64,000 nucleotides of DNA from Burhinus oedicnemus (lineage: Eukaryota > Chordata > Aves > Charadriiformes > Burhinidae), in NCBI GenBank assembly GCA_008921705.1, contig VFFE01006811.1, positions 477,184 through 541,183 of the forward strand, in the 5' to 3' direction. A model generated the notes under the pieces. It was not told the origin of the DNA and searched no databases. It saw nothing but the letters and a program-made list of their open reading frames with translations. A program made the position numbers and the translations under genes. Below, in pieces: positions 12,357 through 24,767 of the stretch (position 1 is the first letter of the stretch; each line of letters opens with the position of its first letter).

Positions 12357-15300
12357 AGAATTAAATTGTTTTTAAAATACAACTTGAAGGAAAGATCATC
12401 TTTTAAGCTTAAAAAGTTTGCTAACTCTTAAAATAAATAAATAAATAAAACCCTTAACGTCAGACACAAGATAAGTTAAGGTAATTTTTATATATCCATA
12501 ACCACACTTTTTAGTCATGAGACAAAAAAGCAAAGTCGCCATTAATGGTATCATGACATAGTATAAAATGTACAGTTTCTTTTTAGCCCCTTCTAAGACA
12601 ACTTGCACTGAAGTAATTTTTTTCCCCAAGGTTGTTAAAGAATTAAAATCATAATACAATCATAAATGGTGATTTTATAAAGAAACTTCCAAAAATTAAG
12701 ATTTAAAATAATGCAACAGATGACCCTAAATCACTAAAGATAATTTGTATTGTAGTGAAGAAGTCTATACACACATTAAAGATCAATATTATGATGTTGT
12801 AAATTATTACACCAACATTCAAATAGAAAGAGACAAGCATAAAAGAACCCCAACTGCAATTATACAAACACAACTATAACTGAATGGCTGTGTTTTCTGT
12901 ACATCCATGAACCTCCTTTCACAAAAGCAAGGGGGCTTATTACACTATGGGAATCTAGCAATTTTGACTTTGTTCTTTGAAATTATCGTTATATTTAGTA
13001 CAAAGGCTTGAGGATTTCATTGACTTAACTACAAAGTCAGATATAAAAGTCCACATAAATAACATTCTGATTGCCAGAGTCCAACTATACCGTATGAAAA
13101 TAAAAGAGAGCTCCTAGTTCAGAACTCCTGCTAAATCTAAGCAGACAGGCAGAAATTCGGGGGATGGTGGGGGCGGGCAGACAGACAAGACCAACAAGGA
13201 AAAAAAAAACCAAACCACACAAAACCACAAACATTTAACACTTCTTTCAGGTATCACAAAACAGCTTTTAAATAAGAGGTGAACTTTATAAATATCTATA
13301 GATAGTTGTCTCTGAAGGTGAGACAGGAAATATTTTGTCAGAAATATTTTAGACTAGGCTGGCATAACTTACAAAGATGAGGTCAACATCTCTGAAATGT
13401 GCAATACTTGTTTGTGAGAATAAGGGGTTTTTTGAGAGCTCCCGTAAGTTCAGATTTCTAAAGCGTTTTTTGTCTGCAACTGTGGAGAAACAGAATACTC
13501 TGGAGGAAAGGCAAGAGAAGTAACAGTACAAAAAACACACATATATTTTTTTAGTCCAATGTGCAGTCAGGTCTGGAGGAAGGCAGGTATTGCCAAGGAC
13601 TGTGAGCATCATGCTGTTGAAAAGATGAGTATGCAGTGGGAGTGAGTTGACTGAGCAGACAGAAAGATGCAGGTCTCTAACGAAAAAACAGCCAGAAAAA
13701 GATGCCTGAGATGCGAAGATTTAGAGTAACAACTGAACAGAATTGTTCTAGTTACTGCCTTAAGGAACAGGAAGAACTGCAATGAAAAAGATTAAGGGCA
13801 GTACTCTGTCTTAAGTCAAAAAATGGGTATCTCTAAGAACACAACATGCCGATGGTCCAGTATAAATCACAAGGATCTATTCCAGAGTGGAAAAGTGGCT
13901 CTGTTGGTCATGAGTATAAAGGTATCCATTGAACTTAAATCTACAAACATGATTATCCAGAAAGAAGACAGATAATAACAGTTGTCAAATATACGGTCTG
14001 TTACCTCCTGGATCTCAGGATTCATTCCTAAAGAATGTTTAATACATATCTATTGCCTTTTTCATTCAAGATACTAAGAACCCGAACAGTGAATTTGCTA
14101 TATTAGGTGAAGAATGTGATAATCCACAAGACAAAGCGCTAATCCTATAAACTCGTGCTGCCAGTTTGAATGTATTCATAAAACCTGATGAGTTAACCTC
14201 ATACCAGAAGGCTTTCTACTAAATGAGGTACTGCCTGTTCTCCTGCAGTTGGCATAAATTCAGTCTTATGTGCTTTAGCTAATTCAACAGAAATGTACTT
14301 GCAAATCCACACCTGATCTGGATCACATGTATATTAATGCAGCACACAGATCAGTCACACAGAACCACTATCTCCCAACATGAGTAGAATTACATTCATT
14401 CTGCAAACATCACCAGAATTTTTATTTGTTGAACACTAAAAGTTAAGATGAAGAACCATGGAAGAGAAAAACAGCTTGGGTCTACTACTTTGTCTACTTG
14501 GAAGCCAGCCAAAATATACATTGCTTTTCAAAAATCTCACTTATGCTAAGTATATGACCCTATCTATAAGAAACAACAAAAAAATACAATAAAACAAAAT
14601 ATTACTTCAAGCAATTAGGAAACACAAGTTCAGGAACTGTCAACTTGACACAAATGAAGTGCTTAAGGAAAAGTGCTTTCCTATATTAAATTTTTAGTGT
14701 CAGACAATGTACCAGACTGCACTTACATTTTCTGTTGAGTTCCCATTAAATTTAAGTATTTCTCTGTCAGACATTGATTGAAAATAATTTTAAATGGAAG
14801 AAGCTCATTTATTTAATGATTTAAAAAAATAAAATCACCAAATTCCATGTATAAACAAGCATTTTCCATTTGGCTTACAAACTACATGCTTAAATTCAGC
14901 TTACTTCTAATAATGAGGATGGAGCTCAGAAATTTTCCAGAAAAGGTTCTCCTGCTGTTGGGATAGCACATTGAAGCGCATAGAATTACTAGGTTAAAAT
15001 GTTGTTATACCATGGATAACATCCAGAATCCAGTATTTTCCAAGACCTGATGCATGACCTGCAGTCAAATTTGTACAAAATGACGCACCAATTTACAGAT
15101 ATGATGAAAGAAGTTAGATTATCCAGGCTGATAGTATTTTGCACAGCTTAAATATGTCTGCTTCTTCCTAGAGACAGGACAACAAAATATAAATCTAACA
15201 TGGATCAGTGATATTGTTCACAAAGTCATGGTTTTGGTACAGCAATGTCACAACTATCTCTTAATTAAATCACTGCAATTTCCTGGTTTAGGAAAAAAAA

Positions 15301-17830
15301 TTTAGAAAAGCATATAATGGAATAAATTAAATTTAAAGGCTAGAAATAACTAATGACTGATTTTGTAAACACATCTTTCCTCAGTTGAGCATTCTAGCTC
15401 AAGCTTCAGGATTCTGTAATTACCACACAAAAATATAGTTTTAATAGATGCTGGAATAAGTCTGTCTTACTGGGTCAACAGGTATACAGCTACATGTTCT
15501 TTTTCTACATAAGCAACATATTTTAGATGCTTCTCACACATTGCATTTTCTGGCAACAGACCACAATTTGTACTTTTCCTTTTATTTCAGTATCTTTTTA
15601 ACAGAACAAGCCCATAAATAGATGTAGGACTACAACCAAGTAGATGATAAACGATGACATATGGGCTGAACAAGCAATTGTGAAAGTGAGCAGCAAGAAG
15701 AAAGTGACTCTAGTGGAAGTAACTTTAAATAGTTTTGCCCTCAGAAAAGCATTCACATAACATTTAAGACATCTGACACAGTCACAAGGAAAAGTAACAG
15801 AAAAACTTTCATTCCAAGACATGTGAAATACACAAATGCGTCCATGGATGTACATACAAAACCTCATTCTGAGTTCAGTAAACATTTAGGTAATTTTTGT
15901 TTAAATAATGATTCAAACACTGAGCATAAAAGAAGCTAGCCAGATAGTTTTCATACCTCTTTTTTAATAGGGGAGGGGGAAATATCAAACCAACTGAGCT
16001 ACCACTCAGAACACTATGAGAAAACACATGTATTTGAGCATTTGTTCCATACCCTAAGATTTCATGAGATTCCAGAAAAAAAAAACAAAACATACTTTCC
16101 TCAAAAACTTTTCTGTACTAAAACCACAGAATTTATAAAATTTAAAAATAAAAGCTCCTAACATAGGACTTTATACACAAGAGCATTAAACTGAAAATAG
16201 CGACAAAATTAATTCTCAAGTTTAAAGCATCTTTCTATAGATGGAGACTTTATCTGTATCCACAGAATACAATGAAAGATATGAAGATGACTACCAAACT
16301 ACATGTACTAGAAGTTCCATACAGAACAGCAAAATACTGAAAAATCATTTTAAATGCCTTGCCAGAAGACATATAAAGCATTGCTTTGCCACCTTGGAAT
16401 AATGGAATAAAGAGATAACATCTTCTGCAATATTGCTATTTATCACATACAGGATAACCTTTCCACGCAACAATCTGAGGATTCCAAAGGTGTACAGGAC
16501 TACGCACAGTACCAACCAAAAGCCTAACACTTTCTGGAAAACAAACCAAAAAGAAAAGCTCTAATTGTTTCTCTCATAAGCGAAATTTTAAATCTATAAA
16601 CACATTTTTAGGACATTTGTTTTTCCTATATTAGGGTTTTTTTATCTCTTCACCTACACATGAAAGTGTTTCAGTTTCCTGTACCTTTCTGGAGCTATTT
16701 TAGAATTTAGCAACAGAAACAACGTTTGCTCATCTGCAGTACTCTACTCGCTACAATCTAGCAAAATCAATGTCGAGGGGAGTGAGAAATTGAGCAGTCG
16801 TTTACAGTTTGCCTGAAACTAGCTCTGGGAGGGGAAGGGCAGCACGAGGAAAGCTGCAAATCAACAGCTTTTAAACTCCGGATTAGAAAGATCCAGTCTG
16901 GTTTAGCTATACAGCATATACTGCAGAAGTCCCTGCAACAGTAATACAATGCAAATCTTGCAGCATTCAGCTGTCCACAAGTTGCACAGTAGTTTTAGTC
17001 CTGCACAAAGCTGTTTCTAATTAAAACCCTCACTTCCTTTTTTCTTGTATATCAATTATTTTACTTATATTTACACACAGGCATGCCACTTAAAATATAC
17101 AAAAAGCTAGCTTTCAAGTACTTGTGAGCAAGACTTAAGAACACATGATAGCATATTATGTGAGTCACTCTATTATACATTTAGAACCCCCATCAGGATC
17201 GTACTTCCCGTTGTAAGATTTCAGCAACATAAGCAACTTCCACAAAAATAAAACAATGCAAAAAGTTAAACGGTGCTTTGCCTTCTGTTCCTTTGATGCT
17301 TTCTGCACTTTATTCTTCCAGCAACAGTTTAGGAGATGTTCGGGTCTACAAGAAACGTTAAGAGCAAACATCTTCCAACCTAAAATTTCCTTCCTCTGAG
17401 CAGCGGTACACAGAATCCACGCCCAAAGTTTGAGCTGTTACCCCCTTCACGTGGAAGTCCGGGCCCGCTCTAAGCCAGGGCCCCGGGACAAACTGCGCCG
17501 TCCCCAAAACCGCCCTGCCTCTAACCCCGAAAGAAGCCGAGGCGCCCACCTGCCTTCACAGGCTGCCGCGCCCCCCCTCACCCTGCAGGCTTCTGAGGGG
17601 CCAGGAGCACGTACCCCATTGCGGCAGAGCGGCGTCCCCTCTGCCACCTTCTCCGAGGAAGGCATCCCACCGCGCAACCGCCCTCGAGCCCGAGGAGCCG
17701 GGCCCCCTCCTCAGCCACCCTCGGGCGCCACGCGAGCTGCCGGCTGGCTCGGCGGGCACCTGCCCGGCCCTCGCCTACACAGGGGGCCTTTACCTCAGGG
17801 CTGGGGGGCGAGGGGGCACCTTCCCTCAAG

Positions 17831-18259
<429 letters not shown>

Positions 18260-18279
18260 NNNNNNNNNNNNNNNNNNNN
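18260..18279. other. Assembly gap (20 N) in the GNAI1 promoter
   Basis: Twenty N. The same size as the other gap in the window, so 20 is likely a placeholder and not a measured length. Flanks are extremely GC-rich, a common cause of drop-out. Confidence 0.95.
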
Positions 18280-18804
18280 GGCGTGGCGGGCGGAGAGAGC
18301 CGGCGGGGGTGGGGGGGGAGCGCCCTGCCGGGTCACGGCCCCGCCTGCGGCCGCCGCCTTGCTCCCCGTCGGCTACCGGCGTCCCCGCCTGCCTTGTGCT
18401 CGCCTCCCGCCGCTTCGCTGCCCAGAGCCGTCAAAGGTGCCCGGGGGCCCGGCCCCCACCGGCGCCGGGTGTTTGCGGGCTGCAGGGCGGTCGTCCCCTC
18501 AGGAGGGGGAGGCCGGGACGGGGGCCTGGGGCAGCAGCGGGGCTTTCTGCTCTTGAGACTCACCCGTCAGCAGCATCTTCCCCCCGCCAAAAGAAAGCCC
18601 AACCAAGCGACCCCAGCCCGCGGCTCAGAACTTCTCGGTGAACTTTGTCTGCGTGCGCCTGGCGGGCTTCCTCAGAGCTCGGGGGCAGGGCTGTGCCCGG
18701 CCCCGTCCTGTCGATGGGCTGGTCCGTTCCTCGCTTGTTTTGGTCTTTAATACAAAACCCTTAAGAAAACTATACGCAACGTCTCCAACTCTTTCCCCAC
18801 CACG

Positions 18805-18810
18805 CACGTG
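18805..18810. promoter_or_regulatory. CACGTG E-box at the upstream edge of the CpG island
   Basis: A canonical palindromic E-box (context cacgCACGTGttggg) about 750 bp upstream of the GNAI1 start codon. Function not shown by sequence. Confidence 0.3.
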
Positions 18811-18854
18811 TTGGGCTGTCTGGATTGCAGAAGAAAGATCCTGTTACTTTACAA

Positions 18855-18975
18855 TAGGATCACAGAAAAATTCGGGTTGGAAGGGACTTCAGGAGATCAT
18901 CTGGTCCAACCTCCTCCTCCAAGCTGGAGGATCAGCTGGATCAGCTTCTCTGTGACTTTGTATCCACCGTTTCCA
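18855..18975 (-). repeat. CR1 3'-end fragment next to the GNAI1 promoter
   Basis: The plus strand reads 'aggatcacagaaaaattcgg gttggaaggga...agatcatctggtccaacctcc', the reverse complement of a CR1 3' UTR ('ggttggaccagatgatct...ccttccaacc' plus tail). The element is thus on the minus strand, the same orientation as GNAI1, with its 3' end toward the promoter. Heavily 5'-truncated. Confidence 0.82.
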
Positions 18976-21900
18976 CCTCCCCCCCCCAAACTTGTGAGCA
19001 CAGCCAGTTTGAAACACGGTAGACTTCGCAGGATTTCTTAGATAAAACAGCCTGCACGTAAGATAAAACTTTGTGAATCTCTGAAAAAGTTCCAGTCAAA
19101 TCTCATAAGATGCTACAGTCTACAAGGCAAATCTGTTAAATTAAGGTTCATTTTTCCCCAGTGAGTCCTTAGGATTTTTTATTTCTACAGGATCTCAAGA
19201 ATTTCTGCCCCCGGAATAAGCTCGAAAAGAGCAGAATTTTACAGTACAGGAGGTGTTTTAGCATCAGAGTACAAAAGACTTTTAAGTCAGACTCAGCTAT
19301 TACTATACTTGGTAAATTCAAAGATTTTCCTGGAATACTTGATGGAAAAATGTATCAAATGTTCAATGTTGTTGGATGTGTTGGATTTTCTTCTTTACAG
19401 GGGTCTTTGAATGTTGATGCTGAATAACCCATAAGTAATGATGTAAAATGAACTAGATAACGCTCAATTAAACTGTGAGTTAAATAATTTTAACATTTTC
19501 TGCTTGGTAAGCATGCATGCAACCCTAGCAAAGTATGGTATAAAATCCTTTCTTAGAGAAACCCCAAACAACATTAAATCTTAGCATTTCATAAGACTTC
19601 TGAGACAATGGCTGAGCAGCTGAGAGGTGTGACTCGCTTCTCTGCTACCAGCCATTTGCCCTTCCGAGTGGTTCATGTACGCAGTCCATTTTGTGTTCTC
19701 TTGTGCAGACTTCCACCCCAGTACCATGGGATAAGAGTTTTTAGAGAACAGTTCAGCTCATATGGGAACCTAGTCTTGTTTCAGGGTTCCTGGCATCTCC
19801 TGTGACAAAGTGGCAGAGGTAGTGATGTAGACTGCTGCTCAGGAAAGAATGGAACTAGGGGAGAGGAAAATTAATAAGCTTAAGGGTAGTTTTCTGGTTT
19901 GGAAATACAGGATAAAGAATAATTTCTGAGATAAACAACATGTGGTTTGGATATTGGCAAGTAAAAATGTGCAGATTAAGGGATAAGAAAGGAGTAAACA
20001 GAGATTATGGTCAATGGAAATATGTGATAATGAGAGAGGCAGATGTTATAAGGATAGAGGTACTACAAGTAGGACATTCCAACTTTGCATGGATTGTGTT
20101 TCATTTAATCATGTGCCTAGCACACCCATTTTTATACTTTTGACTAGGAGTGTCTGCTGCAGTTCTGTCTTTTCCCTTCTTGCCCTTTTAACGCTGTCGC
20201 TACACCCACAGGTGTAAAGGGTGAAATAGGCCCGAGTTCCTTTTCTCTTTATCACCCTGTAGCAGGAAAACAGAGCTGTACCGTATCTGCTTTTTTACAC
20301 ATTTAGCTAGTCTTAAATGTAAACAGATTTAATTGTATTTTTAGTCCTATTTATCTTAAAAACACTTTATTTCATAATTAAGGACTTTTCTACTACCTTT
20401 TTCTTATAACAATTCTGTCGATAAGGTTTACTGTTTTGTACATAGACAACGTTACCAAAAACAGGGCTTCTCCTGAAGATCTGCTTGCATATGTTTTTTC
20501 TGACATGCATGTTATTTGTGTTGAAATTTGCAGCCAATTTGTGTTTTTAATTTTACAAGAGTAGAAGAAATACCCATTGCAGGTTACATATGATTCACCA
20601 ATATTATTTCCTTATGCAGTCTCCTTTGAAGTAATAAAAGATCTTTTCAGCTGTGTTCACCAAAGTCAGTTGTTTAGTTCTACTTATGGAATAATGGCCC
20701 AGGTGATAAATTATTGTATTCTAGAGTTATATCACATCAATAGAAGCTCTCAGGGTCATGGAATAACTCATAGACTTTTTACAGTGCCCAAGAAGGCTGA
20801 AGAATGATTGTGCTAACTCTGTTGTGGCGAGGAAGCTCCCAATATTCAGAACAAAGTTTGTCAGTGTAGTGCTTTACAACAAATAATATCTTACATGATG
20901 TTAAGTTGTAGAACAGTGGAGGCCTGAATCTATATTTGGAGCTACTATAGATCATGATGTCTTAAAGTATTTTCTCATAATCTAAAATATTCTACTGCAT
21001 GATAAAAGAAAACTATAGTTAAATAGTTAAATATAGTCTGTATTTGGGCAGTACACCATCTATCAGTTTTATTCCAAAATGTCAGATACCTGTTTGCTCT
21101 AATGCATTGGTCAGAGTTGCTTCACAGCACTATGGTTATATGAGATGGTGTATTTCATTCCTATAGTTAGAACTGTACAGCTTTTCCCTTCAGCTGACAA
21201 GTTGGGAGATTGCTCAGAAGCTGTGTGTGTTTTGTGGCCTCATTCCTGAGAGAGGATTATTTAAAGAGATTTTGTTGTTTCGCTTGCTTTAACAACAAAT
21301 AGCTGTTGTTTGGTATGACCTCCTTTTGAGTCCCCATCACCTGCTCTTGCGCTCATTTTTCTGTAAGATTATCTTTAGCTGCTACTGCACGGGCTTAATA
21401 CATAGAATTTCTTGTGTTTGGTATTGAATATACAGTGTTTTGTGGAGATAAAAATCAGCCTTCAGCCTTCTATTTTGCTGTTTTTCAGATTTTAATTTAA
21501 ATTATCTTATTCAGCTACCTTACTTGCTCTCATCTTTAACCAGACATAGTATGCAAAATCATATATGAGAAATTGAATACAATTGTTATGAAAGAAATAG
21601 AGGAAAGTGGGCAAGAATTTGAATTTCTGTCTTTGGAAAAGTGAATAGACCAAGGTAGAATACTTTCTGAATAAAGCATGTAACTATATGCATAATTATA
21701 ACTCAATGCCTAAACTAAAAAAACATTTAATCTAATTTATTTAATTTCTTTTTGTGCTAAGAAAACAAAATGTTCCCAAGATTCAGTGCAAGGTATCTTC
21801 TTCCATACTAGTGCTTCACTTTTAAAGTGTGTATATTGCAGTTTTGCCTTTAGCCAGCTTCTTGACTTTTTACAGCTCTAGTAAGCCCCATTTTTTTCCT

Positions 21901-22609
21901 GATTGACTAGAGGCCTCCCATGCGATGCTGTGGTCCCATGTGGCACCATATCTAAATCATTACCAATGGTAAGAAGCTGTATTACACTATTTGAAATTTA
22001 AACAGATGAAAAAACAGTAAAACAGACATCAAAGCAAATACAAATCTACTATGTGAATTAAATGTCAAATGCCCCTCTGCCCCATTGCTGAGTCTTTTGG
22101 CAAAATACCTGCAGTCTACCTTCAAGGACCTCTGGATTACACTGTATGCATACACAAAGCTGATTCTCCTCTCACACTGGTGTGATTAATTAATAGATAG
22201 TGGATACTTTAGATGTTAATTAGCTATGATAATGTCCTTGTTCTGCAATGTCACTAATGATAGGACAGACCACAGATGTCACGTGCAACAGCTCTGTGAA
22301 GGGCCTTTCTGACTAAAAGATTCTGTATGTTTAATTCAAAATGAAATTTTTCTTGGAACCACAAAACAAGTTCAGTTTTAAAATTTCCTAACACTGTAGC
22401 TGAACAATACTGAATTGATTAAGCTGTAACTCAGTAGCATACTAGCACCAATAATGCTTGTTAATATGGATGCAAATAATTATTGTCAGTACCTTGGGAG
22501 ATTCCGAGGAAATTCCAAGGTGTATATTGTGTGAGGATGGTGTTGTTGGGAGGGAGAGGAGACAGATGCCATGTACGTCAGTGAGTGCCATGTACAACCT
22601 AGAACTCAC
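18976..22609. other. Upstream intergenic DNA, nothing recognised
   Basis: AT-rich. Short chance frames only (for example 19608-19805 and 20577-20807 on the plus strand). No splice-bounded exon, RNA gene or transposon recognised. Confidence 0.5.
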
Positions 22610-22716
22610 TGCTGCCCTGAAACGTGCAGTGAGGAGTACTGTGTCCAGCTCTGGGCTCCCCAGTTCAAGAAGGACAGGGAACTACTAGAGAGGGTACAGC
22701 AAAAAATTGATGATTT
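22610..22716 (+). repeat. CR1 ORF2 internal fragment
   Basis: 'gaggagtactgtgtccagct' followed by 'ctgggctccccagttcaaga' and 'aggacagggaactactagag' is the CR1 'LEYCVQLWAPQFKKDRELLERVQ' block (translated in three parts, with decay at the start). The fragment begins and ends abruptly, with no 3' UTR, so it is a remnant whose flanks were lost or diverged. Confidence 0.8.
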
Positions 22717-22855
22717 CAATGTTAAAAACACTGTAGATAAGTCCTCTACTAGAATATGATAGAGCCAGGATCAAATGTTCAGCAAGGCAGGTTTTTGTGC
22801 AGTCTGCATGTTTTTGAAAGATTATCGTGTTAGATTTAATTCTGAATAGTTATGG

Positions 22856-22895
22856 CAAAAGAAGATATATAATCACAAAAGAAGCTATATAATCT
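22856..22895 (+). repeat. 20-bp tandem duplication
   Basis: Two adjacent 20-bp units, CAAAAGAAGATATATAATCA and CAAAAGAAGCTATATAATCT, 18 of 20 identical. Confidence 0.85.
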
Positions 22896-23018
22896 ACTGT
22901 CCATTTTAAAACTGAGCTGCAAATAAACTAATCATGATATGGACTTCATCATATAAATAAACAAAAGAACTCTTTGAAAAATTGAGCATATTATTAATAA
23001 AGATTATATTAATTTGTA

Positions 23019-23053
23019 AGAGAGAGAGAGATGCGCACACACACAGATACACA
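23019..23053 (+). repeat. (AG)n(CA)n compound microsatellite
   Basis: AG units, then 'atgcg', then CA units, then a decayed 'gatacaca' end. Confidence 0.85.
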
Positions 23054-24737
23054 TTTGTTTCCATAGTGCAAAGTGGCCAGCACAAGATCCTGCAGAACTT
23101 CAGAACATTTTAGTATACTCATAGGAGAAATGTATTACATGTAAAATGAACCACAAAAAATCCAGTAAACATGTAATATTATGAAATAGATGTCTCTCTG
23201 TGATGTGGTCTGGGCAGTTATATTATTCTTTGTTCCTTTGTAGGTATGGATAAATTGAAATTCTTTCACAGCACTGTGAACCACTAAGTGTTGTGTTTGT
23301 AAATGTTGTTACATATGAGTAAATATTATATACATGAATATGTATATTTATGTGCAATTGTCACATCGGCAAAAATTATAGAGCGGATATCATTCTACTT
23401 GTGTCAAGCTTAGTAAATCTTTTTTGTAGTGACTGTTTCAGTTTTGAATTATGGAAAGTAAACATCAGTGGTTATGCAAAAATATCTGTCAGTATAGTGT
23501 GTACTTGTATGACGCTCGGTCATCATAAGTTGGTGTCTTTTTAAATTAGTTTAAGATAAACATCTTTATTCAAGATCTGTAAAAGTGTAGTGAGTGAAAC
23601 AACTATGTAAGATGTTATACTAAATGAGATATTCAGGAATATTACTGCAGGAATGTTCCATTTTTCTCTCACATAAGCACAGAGTAGCTACAAGAAACTA
23701 TAACAACTTTTTGACTGTCATATCTAGTGTCTTCACACGTACTCTGAAGGGCGGCTCTTATAAGTAGGTAGCTTGAATAGTCTGTTTTGTTTTACTGCAT
23801 TTGAAGATTGCATATGAACATTACTTTTTGTGATAAATAGATTCTGTAATGTATTAATACAGAGTTTTAATTCCTAGTTATAAATATACTACAAATGCAG
23901 CAACCATTTTGGTGACAAAGCATAGCAACTGATTACTTCTGGAGATTCAGAGACTTTTTCAATACTTGCAAATGTAAAATAAATTGCAGGTAAAGTCTAT
24001 TGATTGAATGGAGTAGATTACGACCATGTTATCCAATAAATATTATTTGTTTTCTTGCAAACAAGAGGTACATGATATTTATATGTAAATGAAAAATAAT
24101 TTTCAATAAGTGGTCCTTTTTATTTTTGCAAACATTTATGTGTGTGTTATGGCCATAGTCTTTCCATTTTAGAATGTTGAATGAGTATTGATCAGTAAAT
24201 ACTAAGTAAAATAACTTTGAAATATATATATATCAAAGTAGGTTTGTCCTTCTCTTCCCCAGGCATGATGACATAAAGCCTAATAGTAGACCTTGGGATT
24301 GTATTACTATGACTCTATGGGATTCTCTTGATGGCAAAAGATGGAGAAGAAACAAAGTCGTAAAACTGCCTACCTCCTTTCAGTGATTATTAGTGAGCAG
24401 CAACGTGAAGCAGGTCTGAAGGAAGGCCTTTGCCGTGGTTTTATGTCTACATGTATGCTGAATCTTCAAAGTGTTCCTGTTCATTCTCAGTCATACAAGG
24501 TCCCAGATTCCATCCAGAGTTATACTTACATCTGTGCTTGCTTTTACTCCTAGCTTGTACTTTGGGCTGAATTCTGCTGCTTCTGAAGAAGGGCTTGTGT
24601 GCCCTAAAGCCTGTCTTTTTTTTCTTTAGCTACACCAGTTGATCTAAATAAGCCAACAAACCTTAGTTTTAAGCAGTTTATTAGAAACAACAAAGCTCAA
24701 GGTTCAAGTCCTGGCTACGCCGAAGTCAATGGAAATG

Positions 24738-24767
24738 TTACCGTTACTGTTACTTTACCGTTACTGT
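24738..24767 (+). repeat. TTACCG/TTACTG direct repeat
   Basis: TTACCGTTACTGT occurs at 24738-24750 and again at 24755-24767, perfect over 13 bp with a 17-bp offset. Confidence 0.8.

Larger units (their letters stand above)
3973..17439. other. GNAI1 intron 1, long AT-rich section without recognisable exons
   Basis: About 13.5 kb with no coding exon that I can recognise on either strand. I looked for the short second exon of GNAI1 (the P-loop exon encoding GESGKST) on the minus strand and did not find it. The longest frames (7463-7834 plus, 9847-10185 plus, 8577-8891 minus) have no family resemblance. Local features are a palindrome at 7300-7320, a G-rich tract at 12338-12356, an (AAAT)n run at 12431-12449 and a second G-rich tract at 13159-13177. 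The section is probably intronic because it lies just downstream of exon 1 in the gene's direction. Confidence 0.6.

Noticed and set aside
16345..17371. Minus-strand frames downstream of exon 1 as alternative GNAI1 exons
   Set aside because: None shows a G-alpha motif or a clear acceptor/donor pair.
18283..18750. 155-codon plus-strand frame upstream of GNAI1
   Set aside because: Same composition effect; no start context, splice site or family resemblance. A divergent transcript from the island is possible but not shown.
22290..22330. Possible CR1 tail ('gaagggcctttctgactaaa')
   Set aside because: Too short and too diverged to separate from chance.
24701..24725. tRNA-like B-box GGTTCAAGTCC
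   Set aside because: The T-arm has a mismatch, no complementary acceptor stem lies 60-75 nt upstream, and no A-box is present, so this is not a tRNA gene.
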